From the NCBI RefSeq assembly GCF_000222485.1, contig NC_015914.1:1922001-1986000 (forward strand): a stretch of 64,000 nt of DNA, in the 5' to 3' direction. This document shows, piece by piece, positions 9,697 through 18,413 of the stretch. Numbering within the stretch: position 1 is the first letter of the stretch; each line of letters starts with the position of its first letter. The position numbers were made by a program, and so were the translations under genes. The notes under the pieces are model-generated. The model did no database searches, was not told the DNA's origin, and saw only the letters and a list, made by a program, of their open reading frames with translations. The stretch comes from Cyclobacterium marinum DSM 745 (lineage in GTDB: Bacteria > Bacteroidota > Bacteroidia > Cytophagales > Cyclobacteriaceae).

Positions 9697-9733
9697 AAGG
9701 AATATGCAATAGTCATGCTATTGCATATTCCTT
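9697..9733. terminator. Bidirectional intrinsic terminator between the LytTR gene and the phoH-like gene
   Basis: A perfect 16-bp inverted repeat (left arm 9697-9712, loop 9713-9717, right arm 9718-9733) sits between two convergent genes. A run of seven As lies at its left edge, giving a T-tract on the minus strand. The stop codon of the minus-strand gene begins right after the right arm. Confidence 0.8.
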
Positions 9734-9734
9734 A

Positions 9735-11096
9735 TTAGAGTAAGTCATTGGCTAAATTGGCCAATTCAGACCTTTCTCCTTTTTCAAGTTTAATGTGTGC
9801 ATATAAAGGGTGTTTTCTCACCCTATCGATAAGGTAAGAAAGTCCATTGCTTTGACTATCAAGATAGGGCGTGTCAATCTGAAAAACATCACCGGTAAAA
9901 ATTATTTTTGTATTCTCTCCAGCTCTGGTTATAATGGTCTTCACTTCATGAGGAGTTAAATTCTGGGCTTCATCCACAATAAAGAAAATATTGGACAAAC
10001 TGCGTCCACGAATATAAGCAAGCGGTTGAATGACCAATTTTTCTTGATTGATCATGTCGTTTATTCTTTGGTATTCTTTATCCGTTTCTTGATATTGGTT
10101 TTGGATAAACTTTAAATTGTCCCAAAGGGGTTCCATATATGGATTTAGCTTAGACTTAATATCCCCAGGCAAATACCCAATATCTTTATTGCTTAACGGT
10201 ACAATTGGTCTTGCTAAAAATATTTGCTTATAATCTTTCCGCTGCTCCAAAGCTCCGGCAAGGGCAAGCAAGGTTTTGCCTGTTCCGGCTACCCCCTGAA
10301 TGGTCATCAACTTAATATTGGGATCCAATATAGCATTCAATGCAAATGCCTGTTCTGCATTTTTAGGACTTATATTGTAAGCTTTAGTCTTAGAAATTTT
10401 CGAAAAATCATTTTGCTCAGCATGATAAAAAGCAAGAATTGAAGCATTGCTTTCTAGGCCTTTTAAAATATAAAAGGTATTGTTTTCCGGCAAGTTTTTT
10501 TTCCTTTTCCCAAAAACCCTTGCTCCTGTAAGGTTGCCTTTTTCATACAAATCGTCGATTATCTCATTGTCTAAATTGTCAATAATCCCTTTACCGGTAT
10601 TTTCAATTTCACTTATATTTTTGATTTTGCCCGTTTCATAATCCTCTGCTGCAATATCCAAAGATTTGGCTTTCAACCTTAAGTTGATGTCCTTACTTAC
10701 CAAGATAACCTTTCTATTGGTTTCGGTTTGTTTAAGACTTAATGCTGCATTTAGAATCTTATGGTCATTCTTTTCTTCTCCAAAAATTTCATTTGCGTTG
10801 AGCTTATTTTCCGGGTTCATCATGATTTTAAAGGAGCCCTTATTCTTACCGTTCAAAGGTGTCCAATTTTGAATCATCTGATCCTTAGAAAGTTTGTCTA
10901 AAAGCCGGATAAATTCTCGGGATTCAAAATTCTTGGTATCATTTCCTTTTTTAAACTGATCCAGTTCCTCCAATACAGTTATTGGGATGACTATATCATG
11001 TTCTTCAAAGTTCATAATGGAATGGTGATCATATAAAATCACCGATGTATCGAGAACAAAAATTTTCGAGGTACTACTTGTTGCCTTTTTTGCCAT
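9735..11096 (-). CDS. PIN-PhoH fusion protein (YlaK/PhoH2 type)
   Basis: The 453-residue protein joins an N-terminal PIN RNase domain (about 10-150; FVLDTSVILYDHH, EELDQFK) to a C-terminal PhoH ATPase domain. The latter has Walker A GVAGTGKT near residue 267 and Walker B FFIVDEAQN near 373. PhoH2-type proteins combine RNA helicase and ribonuclease activity, and homologues of this shape are common in Bacteroidetes. It is monocistronic, convergent with the LytTR gene and ended by the shared hairpin. Its substrate RNA is unknown. Confidence 0.92.
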   Translation of the reverse strand: MAKKATSSTSKIFVLDTSVILYDHHSIMNFEEHDIVIPITVLEELDQFKKGNDTKNFESREFIRLLDKLSKDQMIQNWTPLNGKNKGSFKIMMNPENKLNANEIFGEEKNDHKILNAALSLKQTETNRKVILVSKDINLRLKAKSLDIAAEDYETGKIKNISEIENTGKGIIDNLDNEIIDDLYEKGNLTGARVFGKRKKNLPENNTFYILKGLESNASILAFYHAEQNDFSKISKTKAYNISPKNAEQAFALNAILDPNIKLMTIQGVAGTGKTLLALAGALEQRKDYKQIFLARPIVPLSNKDIGYLPGDIKSKLNPYMEPLWDNLKFIQNQYQETDKEYQRINDMINQEKLVIQPLAYIRGRSLSNIFFIVDEAQNLTPHEVKTIITRAGENTKIIFTGDVFQIDTPYLDSQSNGLSYLIDRVRKHPLYAHIKLEKGERSELANLANDLL

Positions 11097-11468
11097 AAAG
11101 CCTATCTGAAAGTAAAAGTCTCTTAATAATAATTATTTTAATTCACAATGCTTAAAAAAAGAGAAGCTAAAATTAACTCACATTTAATACTCAATGCCAT
11201 TCAAATTCATAAGACGCTAATAAACTGCCGGTTAGACCCTTGTTTATTTTCTTTAAAAATAAATTATAATGGCCTCAACAAGAAATAAGGCCATTCGTCA
11301 CCTTTCGGCTTCCCAATTATAGCCCGGAAAACGTTAAAAAAAACTATTGCAGGATTACGACTTTAGAAGCCAAGGAAACCAAAATGCTTCTTTTTGATAA
11401 TTTATTTGTGATATATTGGTTTCATAAGCCTACATTTTTTTTCTTTGAAATCAGAAGAATAATTCACT
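11097..11468. other. 372-bp gap with one short hairpin
   Basis: This region separates the divergent PIN-PhoH and MazG-like genes. I see no open frame or RNA gene. A small hairpin with a perfect 8-bp stem (AATGGCCT, 11268-11275, with its complement at 11288-11295) lies in the middle, about 170 bp before the MazG-like start. It has no T-tract, so a terminator role is doubtful. Promoters for both genes should lie here but I could not fix one. Confidence 0.4.
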
Positions 11469-11939
11469 ATGAAAGATCCCAAGACTTTAACAGCTGTAGC
11501 CAATTTTCACCAAACTTTTAAACACCCAATTTTGCCTTCACCGGAGATACCTGATGAATCCCGCTGCAAACTACGGGTATCTTTAATCGCAGAAGAACTA
11601 AAGGAACTAGAAGAAGCAATTGCCAATGATGACTTGGTGGAAGTCGCTGATGCACTTTGTGACATTCAGTATGTACTATCAGGTGCCGTATTGGAATTTG
11701 GCTTGGCAGATCAATTCAAAACGCTATTTGACGAGGTGCAACGTTCTAATATGAGCAAGGCCTGTAAAAATGAAAAAGAGGCAATGGACACTGTTGCACA
11801 TTATCAAGCTAAGGGCACAGATTGTTATTACGTTAAATCTGACGATGTATTTCTCATCTACCGCAAGGAAGACAATAAAACCCTGAAATCAATTAACTAT
11901 TCCCCTGCTGATTTAAGCTCTATTCTAAAAAATTCTTAA
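11469..11939 (+). CDS. All-alpha NTP pyrophosphohydrolase (MazG/HisE-like)
   Basis: The 156-residue protein contains the metal-binding helices of the MazG/HisE superfamily: AEELKELEEAI near residues 46-56 and EVADALCDIQYVL near 62-74, the EExxE...ExxD pattern. These enzymes hydrolyse nucleoside triphosphates or phosphoribosyl-ATP to the monophosphate and pyrophosphate in the cytoplasm. The C-terminal 40 residues are not part of the core. It is a house-cleaning-type enzyme by family; HisE function is unlikely because there are no his genes nearby. The substrate is unknown. Confidence 0.8.
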   Translation: MKDPKTLTAVANFHQTFKHPILPSPEIPDESRCKLRVSLIAEELKELEEAIANDDLVEVADALCDIQYVLSGAVLEFGLADQFKTLFDEVQRSNMSKACKNEKEAMDTVAHYQAKGTDCYYVKSDDVFLIYRKEDNKTLKSINYSPADLSSILKNS

Positions 11940-12014
11940 CCATATCCCTACCATTGAACCGGCAATAGTTTCCATACTGTTGTCGGGATTTTGTACTTGC
12001 TATTTTTCATGACC

Positions 12015-12106
12015 GGTCGAAGTTTGAGCAATAGCGGTAACTTCGACCTATCTGTTGATAGTTTTCAACTTCAGTGGGTCTATTTACGCTCTGCTAAACT
12101 TATACC
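12015..12106. repeat. REP-like inverted pair (BIME-like), copy 1
   Basis: Two short palindromes face each other. The first, 12015-12048, has a perfect 10-bp stem GGTCGAAGTT/AACTTCGACC. The second, 12077-12106, has an imperfect stem (GGTCTATTT...AAACTTATACC). Read in reverse complement, the second resembles the first, including its loop (AGCAA...GCG). The pair is therefore an inverted duplication of one unit, as in bacterial interspersed mosaic elements. It starts about 20 bp beyond the stop codon of the AraC-family gene. Confidence 0.7.
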
Positions 12107-12125
12107 AGAAAAGGTAAATCCTGTA

Positions 12126-12950
12126 TTATTTTTTCTCCCTAAAATCTGTAGGAGACAGCCCCTCTTGTTTTTTGAAGAACCTGCTAAAAGATTGTATGTC
12201 CTGAAAACCCAATTCATAGCCAATCTCAGAAACATCCTTATCGGTGTAATACAACATCCTTCGTGCTTCAAGAACAATTCTTTCCTGAATGACCTGCAAC
12301 GGTGTTTTCTCACATAACTTTTTGAAGGTATTAGAGATGGTTTTAGGGGCTTTAAATAGCATTTCTGAATATTCGGCCACAGTATGTTTTTCTCTGAAAT
12401 GCGTTTCTACCAAATAGTTAAACTCCCTAAACAAATCATTTTGTTTGGGCGTAGGGCTTTCATGAAATTTTTGCCTCTTGAAAATACGGGTACATAGAAT
12501 AAGTATCCTTTTGAGCATCATTTGAAGCATCTCCAGCTGAAGATCATCCTTCATTTCAAATTCCAGAACTGCCATTTTCCAGGCGGTTTCCAATATTTCC
12601 AGTTCCTTGTCGGCTGCCTTAATAATGGGCGGAGTAGCCGCTCCATAATACAACACTCCCTTACAACTTACCTCACTGTCGTGATCCAAAATGCAATAAA
12701 ACTGCCGATTGAACCTTAGTAGGTTGATTGAATTGATTTTCTCATATTCCAGCTTATTGAGCTGGGACAAGCTTAGCAGCTCATTTTTATTGAAAGTATA
12801 AGGAATCCCATCTATCAGTAATTTGTTATTGTCTGAGGTAAACCAGATCAATTTCAAAACCTCCGGCTGACTTTCTAACAGGTGTCTACAATTAGAAGAG
12901 TCAATGGATTGAATTTCAAAATATTCGTTTTGCTTGCCTGTATATATCAT
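12126..12950 (-). CDS. AraC-family transcriptional regulator
   Basis: The 274-residue protein has a cupin-like N-terminal half (about 1-150) that probably binds an effector. A C-terminal AraC-type double helix-turn-helix lies at about 175-272, with signature sequence VSEIGYELGFQDIQSFSRFFKKQEG. It would activate or repress genes in response to a small molecule. It lies alone on the minus strand between two REP-like elements, so it may belong to a small accessory segment together with the toxin-antitoxin pair upstream. Targets and effector are unknown. Confidence 0.92.
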   Translation of the reverse strand: MIYTGKQNEYFEIQSIDSSNCRHLLESQPEVLKLIWFTSDNNKLLIDGIPYTFNKNELLSLSQLNKLEYEKINSINLLRFNRQFYCILDHDSEVSCKGVLYYGAATPPIIKAADKELEILETAWKMAVLEFEMKDDLQLEMLQMMLKRILILCTRIFKRQKFHESPTPKQNDLFREFNYLVETHFREKHTVAEYSEMLFKAPKTISNTFKKLCEKTPLQVIQERIVLEARRMLYYTDKDVSEIGYELGFQDIQSFSRFFKKQEGLSPTDFREKK

Positions 12951-12982
12951 CTTTGGTAAATAACCCTACATTATCCTTTCCT

Positions 12983-13014
12983 GGACGAAGTTACGATTTG
13001 CTAAAATTTAGACC
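12983..13014. repeat. REP-like palindrome, copy 2 (single unit)
   Basis: This imperfect palindrome (GGACGAAGTT...AAATTTAGACC, inner loop ACGATTTGCT) matches the right-hand unit at 13837-13867 in most positions. It lies 13 bp beyond the stop codon of the toxin gene, in the same relative place as the other copies. No second inverted unit is obvious here. Confidence 0.6.
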
Positions 13015-13027
13015 AGTAGAGTACAGA

Positions 13028-13324
13028 TTAAACCATAAATTTATTGGGATTTTTACGGTTAGGTCTAAAGCTTACGATCTCAATATGATCTTCTTTGATC
13101 CGGTAATATATGCTCGTCTGTTTACTAAAGATACATTTTCTTAAACCTTTCCTTTTATTAGATTCACGGTACATCTCAGGAGATTCTGATAACTGATCCA
13201 GTCTTTTTTCAAGAAGTAAATATATTTCCTTTGTCTTCTTCTTTCCGAAGTTTTGAAGAACATAATCAAGCAATTCCATTTCTTCTTGCCTGGCACGGAG
13301 AGAATAGCGGATTGATAATTTCAA
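13028..13324 (-). CDS. RelE/ParE-family toxin
   Basis: The 98-residue basic protein has the RelE/ParE fold pattern: an N-terminal strand (MKLSIRYSLRARQEE), a long helical middle and C-terminal strands with SIYYRIKEDHIEIVSFRPNRKNP. Such toxins block translation by mRNA cleavage (RelE) or poison gyrase (ParE); which applies here cannot be read. The preceding gene, 2 bp upstream, encodes a small acidic protein of the usual antitoxin type. The pair is flanked by REP-like palindromes. Confidence 0.85.
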   Translation of the reverse strand: MKLSIRYSLRARQEEMELLDYVLQNFGKKKTKEIYLLLEKRLDQLSESPEMYRESNKRKGLRKCIFSKQTSIYYRIKEDHIEIVSFRPNRKNPNKFMV

Positions 13325-13326
13325 AT

Positions 13327-13560
13327 TTAAAAATTAAACCGTTTTTTGATTTCATCACGAACAGCTTCTTGAGACACAAACTGGCCTTTATCCAGTTGCG
13401 CCAATCCTTCATCGATGGCTGCACGGTCATCCGTACTTAACTCTTCCCAAAAATCCACTTCATCATCAATTTTTAAAAGCGATTTGACCGCATTCAAAAC
13501 ATGCTCATCATTACTATTGATGATTTCCGATATGATCTTGTATTTTACCGCAATATCCAT
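13327..13560 (-). CDS. Antitoxin of the RelE/ParE-type module
   Basis: The 77-residue acidic protein starts MDIAVKYKIISEIINSNDEHVLNAVK and ends with a helical region (LDKGQFVSQEAVRDEIKKRF) typical of Bacteroidetes antitoxins paired with RelE/ParE toxins. It is the first gene of the pair, 2 bp before the toxin. The usual order, antitoxin then toxin, supports the assignment. The N-terminal half may bind DNA and autoregulate the operon; this is inferred from the family. Confidence 0.8.
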   Translation of the reverse strand: MDIAVKYKIISEIINSNDEHVLNAVKSLLKIDDEVDFWEELSTDDRAAIDEGLAQLDKGQFVSQEAVRDEIKKRFNF

Positions 13561-13671
13561 TGGATTATTTTTTATTATTTAAAGTTAACGATTTTTAAAT
13601 TTACTTTATTGCTGTTATCACAGTAGATTAAGAATACACAGCAAATTTGAAACGAATCAGGATTTCACACT

Positions 13672-13867
13672 GGTCATAATTTAAGCGATAGCAGCAACTT
13701 CGTCCCTTCATAACGAAAGTTTTCAACTTGAGTGGGTCTAAAACATACTTATCACTCCAAATGAAAAAATTGAAATAAACCTAATAATTCACCACCTGAG
13801 GCTAATTTATGAAAGTTGAAAACTTTCGTCATTTTAGGTCTAAGTTACGCTTTGCTAAACTTAGACC
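13672..13867. repeat. REP-like inverted cluster, copy 3, between toxin-antitoxin and DPP IV-like genes
   Basis: Left part, 13672-13705: degenerate form of the first unit (GGTCATAATT...AACTTCGTCC). Right part, 13837-13867: a perfect palindrome with 10-bp stem GGTCTAAGTT/AACTTAGACC and 11-nt loop. Between them a perfect 17-bp inverted repeat occurs (13713-13729 against 13813-13829), so the whole region can fold into one long structure. The right unit ends 8 bp beyond the stop codon of the S9 peptidase gene. It fills most of the 315-bp gap 13561-13875, in which no gene is visible. Confidence 0.7.
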
Positions 13868-13875
13868 AGAAGCCA

Positions 13876-16059
13876 TTACAATTTGTCTTTCACGTAATTG
13901 GTCAGCATTTTATACAGGTGCCAGGTGGTATTTCCACCGTGAATCCCGTGATTTCTATTGGGATAGTAAAAACTATCAAACTGCTTGTCTGCAGCGATAA
14001 GAGCATCCACCAAAGCAACACTGTTTTGAAAGTGCACATTGTCATCGCCCGTTCCATGTACCAACAGGAAGTTACCATATAGCTTGTTTACATGATTGAT
14101 GGGGCTGAAGTCATCGTATCCGGCGGGGTTTAGCTGAGGGGTCTGTAAAAAGCGCTCGGTATATATGGTATCATAGTACCTCCAGCTGGTTACCGGTGCT
14201 ACTGCCATGGCTGTTTTGAAAGTTTCATTACCGATCATCAGTGCCAGCGAAGACATATAGCCTCCATAAGACCAACCCCATATACCAATACGGCTTGCAT
14301 CCACATAAGGCAGTTCCGCGAGGTATTTCGCTCCTGCGATTTGGTCTTCTGTTTCCAGTTTTCCCAACTGATTGTAAGTGCTGTGCTTGAAGTCCCTACC
14401 TCTTCCTCCGGTGCCTCTATTGTCAATGCCTACCACGATATACCCTTCGGCTGCCAAGTGCTGGTGCCACCAATCACGGGTACTTCCCCAGTTGTTCATA
14501 ACATTCTGAGAACCCGGTCCACCATAAACGTACATGAGCACAGGATAGGTTTTTGATGGATCGAAAGTTACAGGCTTTATCATATAGCCATTCAAGCTGG
14601 TACCATCAATGGTTTTAAAGTCAAAAAACTCCTTTGGGAGATAGGCATATTCCTTCATTTTCTCTTGAAGTGCATTATTGTCTTCCAACACCTTAATTTC
14701 TTTCCCTTCTTTATCACTCAAAACAACCTGCAATGGCTGCGTAACGGTGCTGTAAGCGTCGATGTAATACTGCTGATCGGGACTCATATTAATAGAATGG
14801 GTGCCTTCTTGAGGAGTAAGTAGTTTTTTCTTTTTTCCATTAAGATTGATGGAATAAAAGTGTCTCTCCAATGGAGACTGTTCGGTAGAAACATAGTACA
14901 CTTTTCCTGCTTTGCTGTCCACAGCCACCAACTCGGTTACTTCCCATTCTCCTTTGGTAATTTGGCGGATTAGCTTTCCTTCCAAGTCATATTGATAAAC
15001 ATGTTTGAACCCATCTTTTTCAGAGGTGCCAATGAACCCTTCTCCATTAGGAAGGAAGAGGAAATTGTCATTGTAATCCATGTCCACATAGGTGTCCGAT
15101 GTTTCGGATAGAATGTTTTTTGATTCTCCTGTCTGGCTGTCTGCAAACAAGATGTCCATCTGATTTTGCAACCTGTTTAATCGAATAACAGCAAGGGTAT
15201 TGTTGTCTTCTGCCCAATACATTCTGGGCAGATAAATGTCTGTATCAGCACCGGTATCTACAGTTTGGGTCTGCTCCTTTTCAAGGTTATAAATTTGAAT
15301 ACTAACGATTGCATTTTTCTCTCCGGCTTTGGGATATTTAAAATGCTCATCTTCCGGATACAAAGCTCCCCATTTTTGCATGTTAAAGACAGGCACTTCT
15401 CTTTCGTCAAATCGTATATAGGCCAGTTTATTGCCATCATTGGACCAGAAAAAGGCCTTGGACATAGAGAATTCCTCTTCATAAACCCAATCCGCAGCCC
15501 CATTGATAATTGCATTCTTGGCACCATCCCTGGTCACTTGAACCTTATTATTGGTTTTTAGATCCAAGTAGTAGAGGTTATTCTCCTTTACGTAGGCGAC
15601 TTTCTGATTGTCAGGAGACAGGGTGGCATAGGAGATTTTATCCCCGTTTTCCAATTCTTTTAAGCTGCCTGTTTTCAAGTCAAGCAAATGATAGATTGCT
15701 TTGGTGGATCGCCTATAGATCGGTTCTACTTCAGATGTAAGTAAGGCCATGCTTTCCTCCGGATTGAAGGCGTAATTGCTAAAATTGAGTCCCAATTCCC
15801 TACCATCTATCAGTACTTCACTCTCCTCCCCTGTCGCCACATTAATCCTTACTACCTGTGGAAATCCTGCTACCATTTTTAAACTGCTGTAGTATTTCCC
15901 ATCCTTCATCCAATTGATGCCTTGAACTGTTTTAGGGGCAAACACCTGGTCCTTAATGACCGCTTCAAGAGTTAATTTTTTATTATCCTGTGCCAATCCA
16001 CTAGTTGTAAAGAGTAAGACATAGACCAAAAAGGCCTGTATTTTATAGTATCGTTTCAT
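13876..16059 (-). CDS. Dipeptidyl peptidase IV-like S9 peptidase, secreted
   Basis: The 727-residue protein has a Sec signal peptide (hydrophobic stretch ending SGLAQ, about 23 residues) and an N-terminal beta-propeller (DPPIV_N, about 40-480). The alpha/beta hydrolase domain follows, with catalytic Ser in GWSYGGYM near 599, Asp in GTGDDNVH near 673 and His in NRNHGIHG near 705. The propeller segment WVYEEEF matches the DPP IV double-Glu motif that holds the substrate N-terminus. It would release dipeptides in the periplasm or outside. An AGGAG sequence 5 bp before the ATG is a good ribosome-binding site, unusual for this phylum. It is followed by a REP-like cluster. Confidence 0.95.
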   Translation of the reverse strand: MKRYYKIQAFLVYVLLFTTSGLAQDNKKLTLEAVIKDQVFAPKTVQGINWMKDGKYYSSLKMVAGFPQVVRINVATGEESEVLIDGRELGLNFSNYAFNPEESMALLTSEVEPIYRRSTKAIYHLLDLKTGSLKELENGDKISYATLSPDNQKVAYVKENNLYYLDLKTNNKVQVTRDGAKNAIINGAADWVYEEEFSMSKAFFWSNDGNKLAYIRFDEREVPVFNMQKWGALYPEDEHFKYPKAGEKNAIVSIQIYNLEKEQTQTVDTGADTDIYLPRMYWAEDNNTLAVIRLNRLQNQMDILFADSQTGESKNILSETSDTYVDMDYNDNFLFLPNGEGFIGTSEKDGFKHVYQYDLEGKLIRQITKGEWEVTELVAVDSKAGKVYYVSTEQSPLERHFYSINLNGKKKKLLTPQEGTHSINMSPDQQYYIDAYSTVTQPLQVVLSDKEGKEIKVLEDNNALQEKMKEYAYLPKEFFDFKTIDGTSLNGYMIKPVTFDPSKTYPVLMYVYGGPGSQNVMNNWGSTRDWWHQHLAAEGYIVVGIDNRGTGGRGRDFKHSTYNQLGKLETEDQIAGAKYLAELPYVDASRIGIWGWSYGGYMSSLALMIGNETFKTAMAVAPVTSWRYYDTIYTERFLQTPQLNPAGYDDFSPINHVNKLYGNFLLVHGTGDDNVHFQNSVALVDALIAADKQFDSFYYPNRNHGIHGGNTTWHLYKMLTNYVKDKL

Positions 16060-16367
16060 ATTTTTCTCCTTTTAGCCAAGTGCGCAAAAGACACTCCGGC
16101 CGATATGACACCCAAAGGTAATTAAACGGTAATTACTTTAAAAACCGCCAACATGCCAATCGGGGTTTGCAGTGAAATTGTAAAGTGATCCCAATTATTA
16201 TCTGAAAAGAAACTGAGTAGTCACCTAACCAAAACATTGGCCCTCTTTTAAAACCAACCTTAGGCAATTAATTGATTAATAGTTTTTTAACGCTTTTAAC
16301 TTTTCTAATTCTCAGACAATCAGAAATATTTTCATTATCTTAAAATCCCAACAACCGATAAGCCCTC
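16060..16367. other. 308-bp divergent intergenic region
   Basis: This spacer separates the S9 peptidase and the serine hydrolase, transcribed away from each other. It contains a short palindrome (GTAATTA/TAATTAC, about 16119-16137) and AT-rich stretches suited to promoters, but no box I can assign with confidence and no gene. Confidence 0.35.
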
Positions 16368-17471
16368 ATGTTGAAATTAAAAATACTTTTTCTAATAGTA
16401 CTTATTGGTTGTGGCTGCGAGGAAAAACCAGTAGTTGTTAACTTTCAGCAGGGTTATCATGGAAAAATTTCTGAAGGCCAATCAAAATTAATCCATACGG
16501 AAGCAAAAGGTTTTTTCAACCAAACCCAGTTATCCATAGCTATAATCAAGAATGGAAAGCCGGAATTTTATGGAGTGAAAATAGAAAATGACACCATGTT
16601 TTCAGTGGAGAACCAAGATAGTGTCTTCGAAATTGGGTCTATCTCAAAAGTTTTTACCGCCACATTACTGGCAGACTTGAGTCTCGATGGCAAGTTAAAC
16701 CTCAATGACCCTGCGGGTAAATATTTGCCATGGAAACTGAAAAACACCCCTGAATTCACTTTGCAACAACTTTCCAACCACAGCTCAGGTTTGCCTAGGC
16801 TCCCTGATAATCTGATCCTTTCAGAAGTGGATATGAGCAATCCCTACAAAGATTATGGTGAAGAAAAATTAGGCTTTTATCTCACCGAACAGCTAGAACT
16901 ACAACAGGATCCGGGACTAAAATTTGACTATTCAAATCTTGGGGTGGGGCTATTGGGCTACATGCTCACAAGAATAGATTCCTCAAGCTATGAAGAAATG
17001 ATACAAAATAGGATTGCCATTCCATTTCAAATGGAATCCACGACCGTCAATAGAGAAAAGGTAATGCCTCAGCTTGTCAAAGGTTTGGATGTGGAAGGTA
17101 AAGAAACGCCCAATTGGGATTTAAACGTATTGCAAGGTGCTGGAGCCATTCTATCCAGTACCCAAGATCTGACCAAGTTTGCACTGGCCCAATTCAATCC
17201 TGCCAATCAGACATTGGCGCTTACACAAAAGAAAACTTTTTCCGTCACCGCCTATGAAAAGGCCATAGGATTAGGCTGGATGATTGAAAATAAAAAAGAT
17301 GGTAAATGGTTATGGCATGGTGGTGGAACCGGTGGCTATTCTTCTTCTTTTACCTTGGATTTGGATAGGAAAAATGCTGTCATCATTTTATCCAATGTCT
17401 CTGGTTTTTCAGAAAATGTGGTAAACATTTCAAATCTAGGTTCAAGGTTAATGGAGATGATAGAAGATTAA
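16368..17471 (+). CDS. Class C beta-lactamase-fold serine hydrolase, lipoprotein
   Basis: The 367-residue protein has a lipoprotein signal (LIVLIGCGC) and the S12-family catalytic motifs: SISK near residues 91-94 (SxxK nucleophile), YSN near 187-189, and HGGGTGGY near 316 in place of the KTG triad. These proteins include beta-lactamases, esterases and D-aminopeptidases. The His-Gly-Gly variant is common in the esterase/peptidase branches, so antibiotic resistance should not be assumed. It is probably attached to a membrane in the periplasm. It is convergent with coaX, with 36 bp between them. Confidence 0.88.
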   Translation: MLKLKILFLIVLIGCGCEEKPVVVNFQQGYHGKISEGQSKLIHTEAKGFFNQTQLSIAIIKNGKPEFYGVKIENDTMFSVENQDSVFEIGSISKVFTATLLADLSLDGKLNLNDPAGKYLPWKLKNTPEFTLQQLSNHSSGLPRLPDNLILSEVDMSNPYKDYGEEKLGFYLTEQLELQQDPGLKFDYSNLGVGLLGYMLTRIDSSSYEEMIQNRIAIPFQMESTTVNREKVMPQLVKGLDVEGKETPNWDLNVLQGAGAILSSTQDLTKFALAQFNPANQTLALTQKKTFSVTAYEKAIGLGWMIENKKDGKWLWHGGGTGGYSSSFTLDLDRKNAVIILSNVSGFSENVVNISNLGSRLMEMIED

Positions 17472-17507
17472 ATTCTTTACTCGAAACTTAATTTAACAAA
17501 GCTACCA

Positions 17508-18284
17508 TCAATTACCTATATTAAGCCTTGTGATTTGAAAAATCCCTTTCAGTGTTAAATTCACATCAACAGTATTGAATCTATCCCCTAAGTGACCCAT
17601 CAAAGATGACATACCTCCGGTGACAATCAACTGATATTTACAATTGGTTTCTTTTTCTATGGCCTCCACCATTCCTTTCACTAAGCCTGAATACCCATAA
17701 AAGATGCCGGCCTGGATAGCGTGGACCGTATTTTTCCCCAAGGCTGATTCCGGCAACTTCAGTTCAACTCTTGGAAGTTTCGCTGTATTGTTAAACAGGG
17801 AATTGATGGCTGTTTTGATTCCGGGAACAATATTTACTCCAATTACTTCCCCTTCTTTAGCCACCACACTAAATGTCAAGGCTGTTCCAAAATCCACAAT
17901 AATACAAGCAGTCCTAAACCTCAAGTAAGCCGCTGTAATGTTTGCCATTAGGTCCGTACCTATTTCTCTGGGGTTCATTGCGGTGACTGGCAGTTTATTA
18001 TAGCTATTTTCATTGATAACGTAAGGTTTTTTACCAAAAAACCGCTCACAGAACTGAATCAACACAGGCTCTAAATCGGGTACAACTGTACTCATTCCTA
18101 TTTGATCAATAGAATCGGTCCCCCATCCTTTCTCTAAAAAATACATGGCTACTTTTCTCTCAAGATTAAAAACCCTAAGATCTTTTTTTGTTGGGACCCG
18201 AAGTACTTCTTCCCAAGCGTTAGTTTCATCTTGGTAAAAACCAAATACAATATTAGAATTTCCTGCATCAATTGATAGAAACAT
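17508..18284 (-). CDS. coaX: Type III pantothenate kinase
   Basis: The 258-residue protein has the ASKHA-fold signatures of CoaX: the phosphate-binding loop IDAGNSN at the start, the adenosine and substrate motifs IVDFGTALTF near 120 and the conserved GTDLMANI region. It phosphorylates pantothenate, the first step of coenzyme A synthesis, in the cytoplasm, and is the type found in most Bacteroidetes. A TATCTTTG promoter box lies 19 bp upstream on the same strand. Length and motifs are typical. Confidence 0.95.
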   Translation of the reverse strand: MFLSIDAGNSNIVFGFYQDETNAWEEVLRVPTKKDLRVFNLERKVAMYFLEKGWGTDSIDQIGMSTVVPDLEPVLIQFCERFFGKKPYVINENSYNKLPVTAMNPREIGTDLMANITAAYLRFRTACIIVDFGTALTFSVVAKEGEVIGVNIVPGIKTAINSLFNNTAKLPRVELKLPESALGKNTVHAIQAGIFYGYSGLVKGMVEAIEKETNCKYQLIVTGGMSSLMGHLGDRFNTVDVNLTLKGIFQITRLNIGN

Positions 18285-18303
18285 GTTTTAAAGGGTTAAG
18301 TCT

Positions 18304-18311
18304 CAAAGATA
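18304..18311 (-). promoter_or_regulatory. Candidate -7 box of the coaX promoter
   Basis: The minus strand reads TATCTTTG, a perfect match to the Bacteroidetes -7 element TAnnTTTG, 19 bp before the coaX ATG. A TTTG that could act as the -33 element lies 23 bp further upstream, slightly longer than usual. Confidence 0.45.
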
Positions 18312-18413
18312 AAAATTGTAAGTGATCCCATAAGCAAAAATCCTCCAATAAAAATTTTAGATAAAGCTTCTGCTTACAAAGGTAAAGTTGACCAATTTTA
18401 TTAATTTCAAATC

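Noticed and set aside
12015..13867. Integron cassette array with attC sites after each gene
   Set aside because: Genes in one orientation with a palindrome after each stop looked suggestive. The palindromes are only about 31-34 bp, end in CTTAGAC rather than GTTRRRY, and no integrase is present. REP/BIME fits better.
16368..17471. Antibiotic-resistance beta-lactamase
   Set aside because: The fold is shared, but the HGG variant in place of KTG is common in esterase and peptidase branches of the family, so resistance is not supported.
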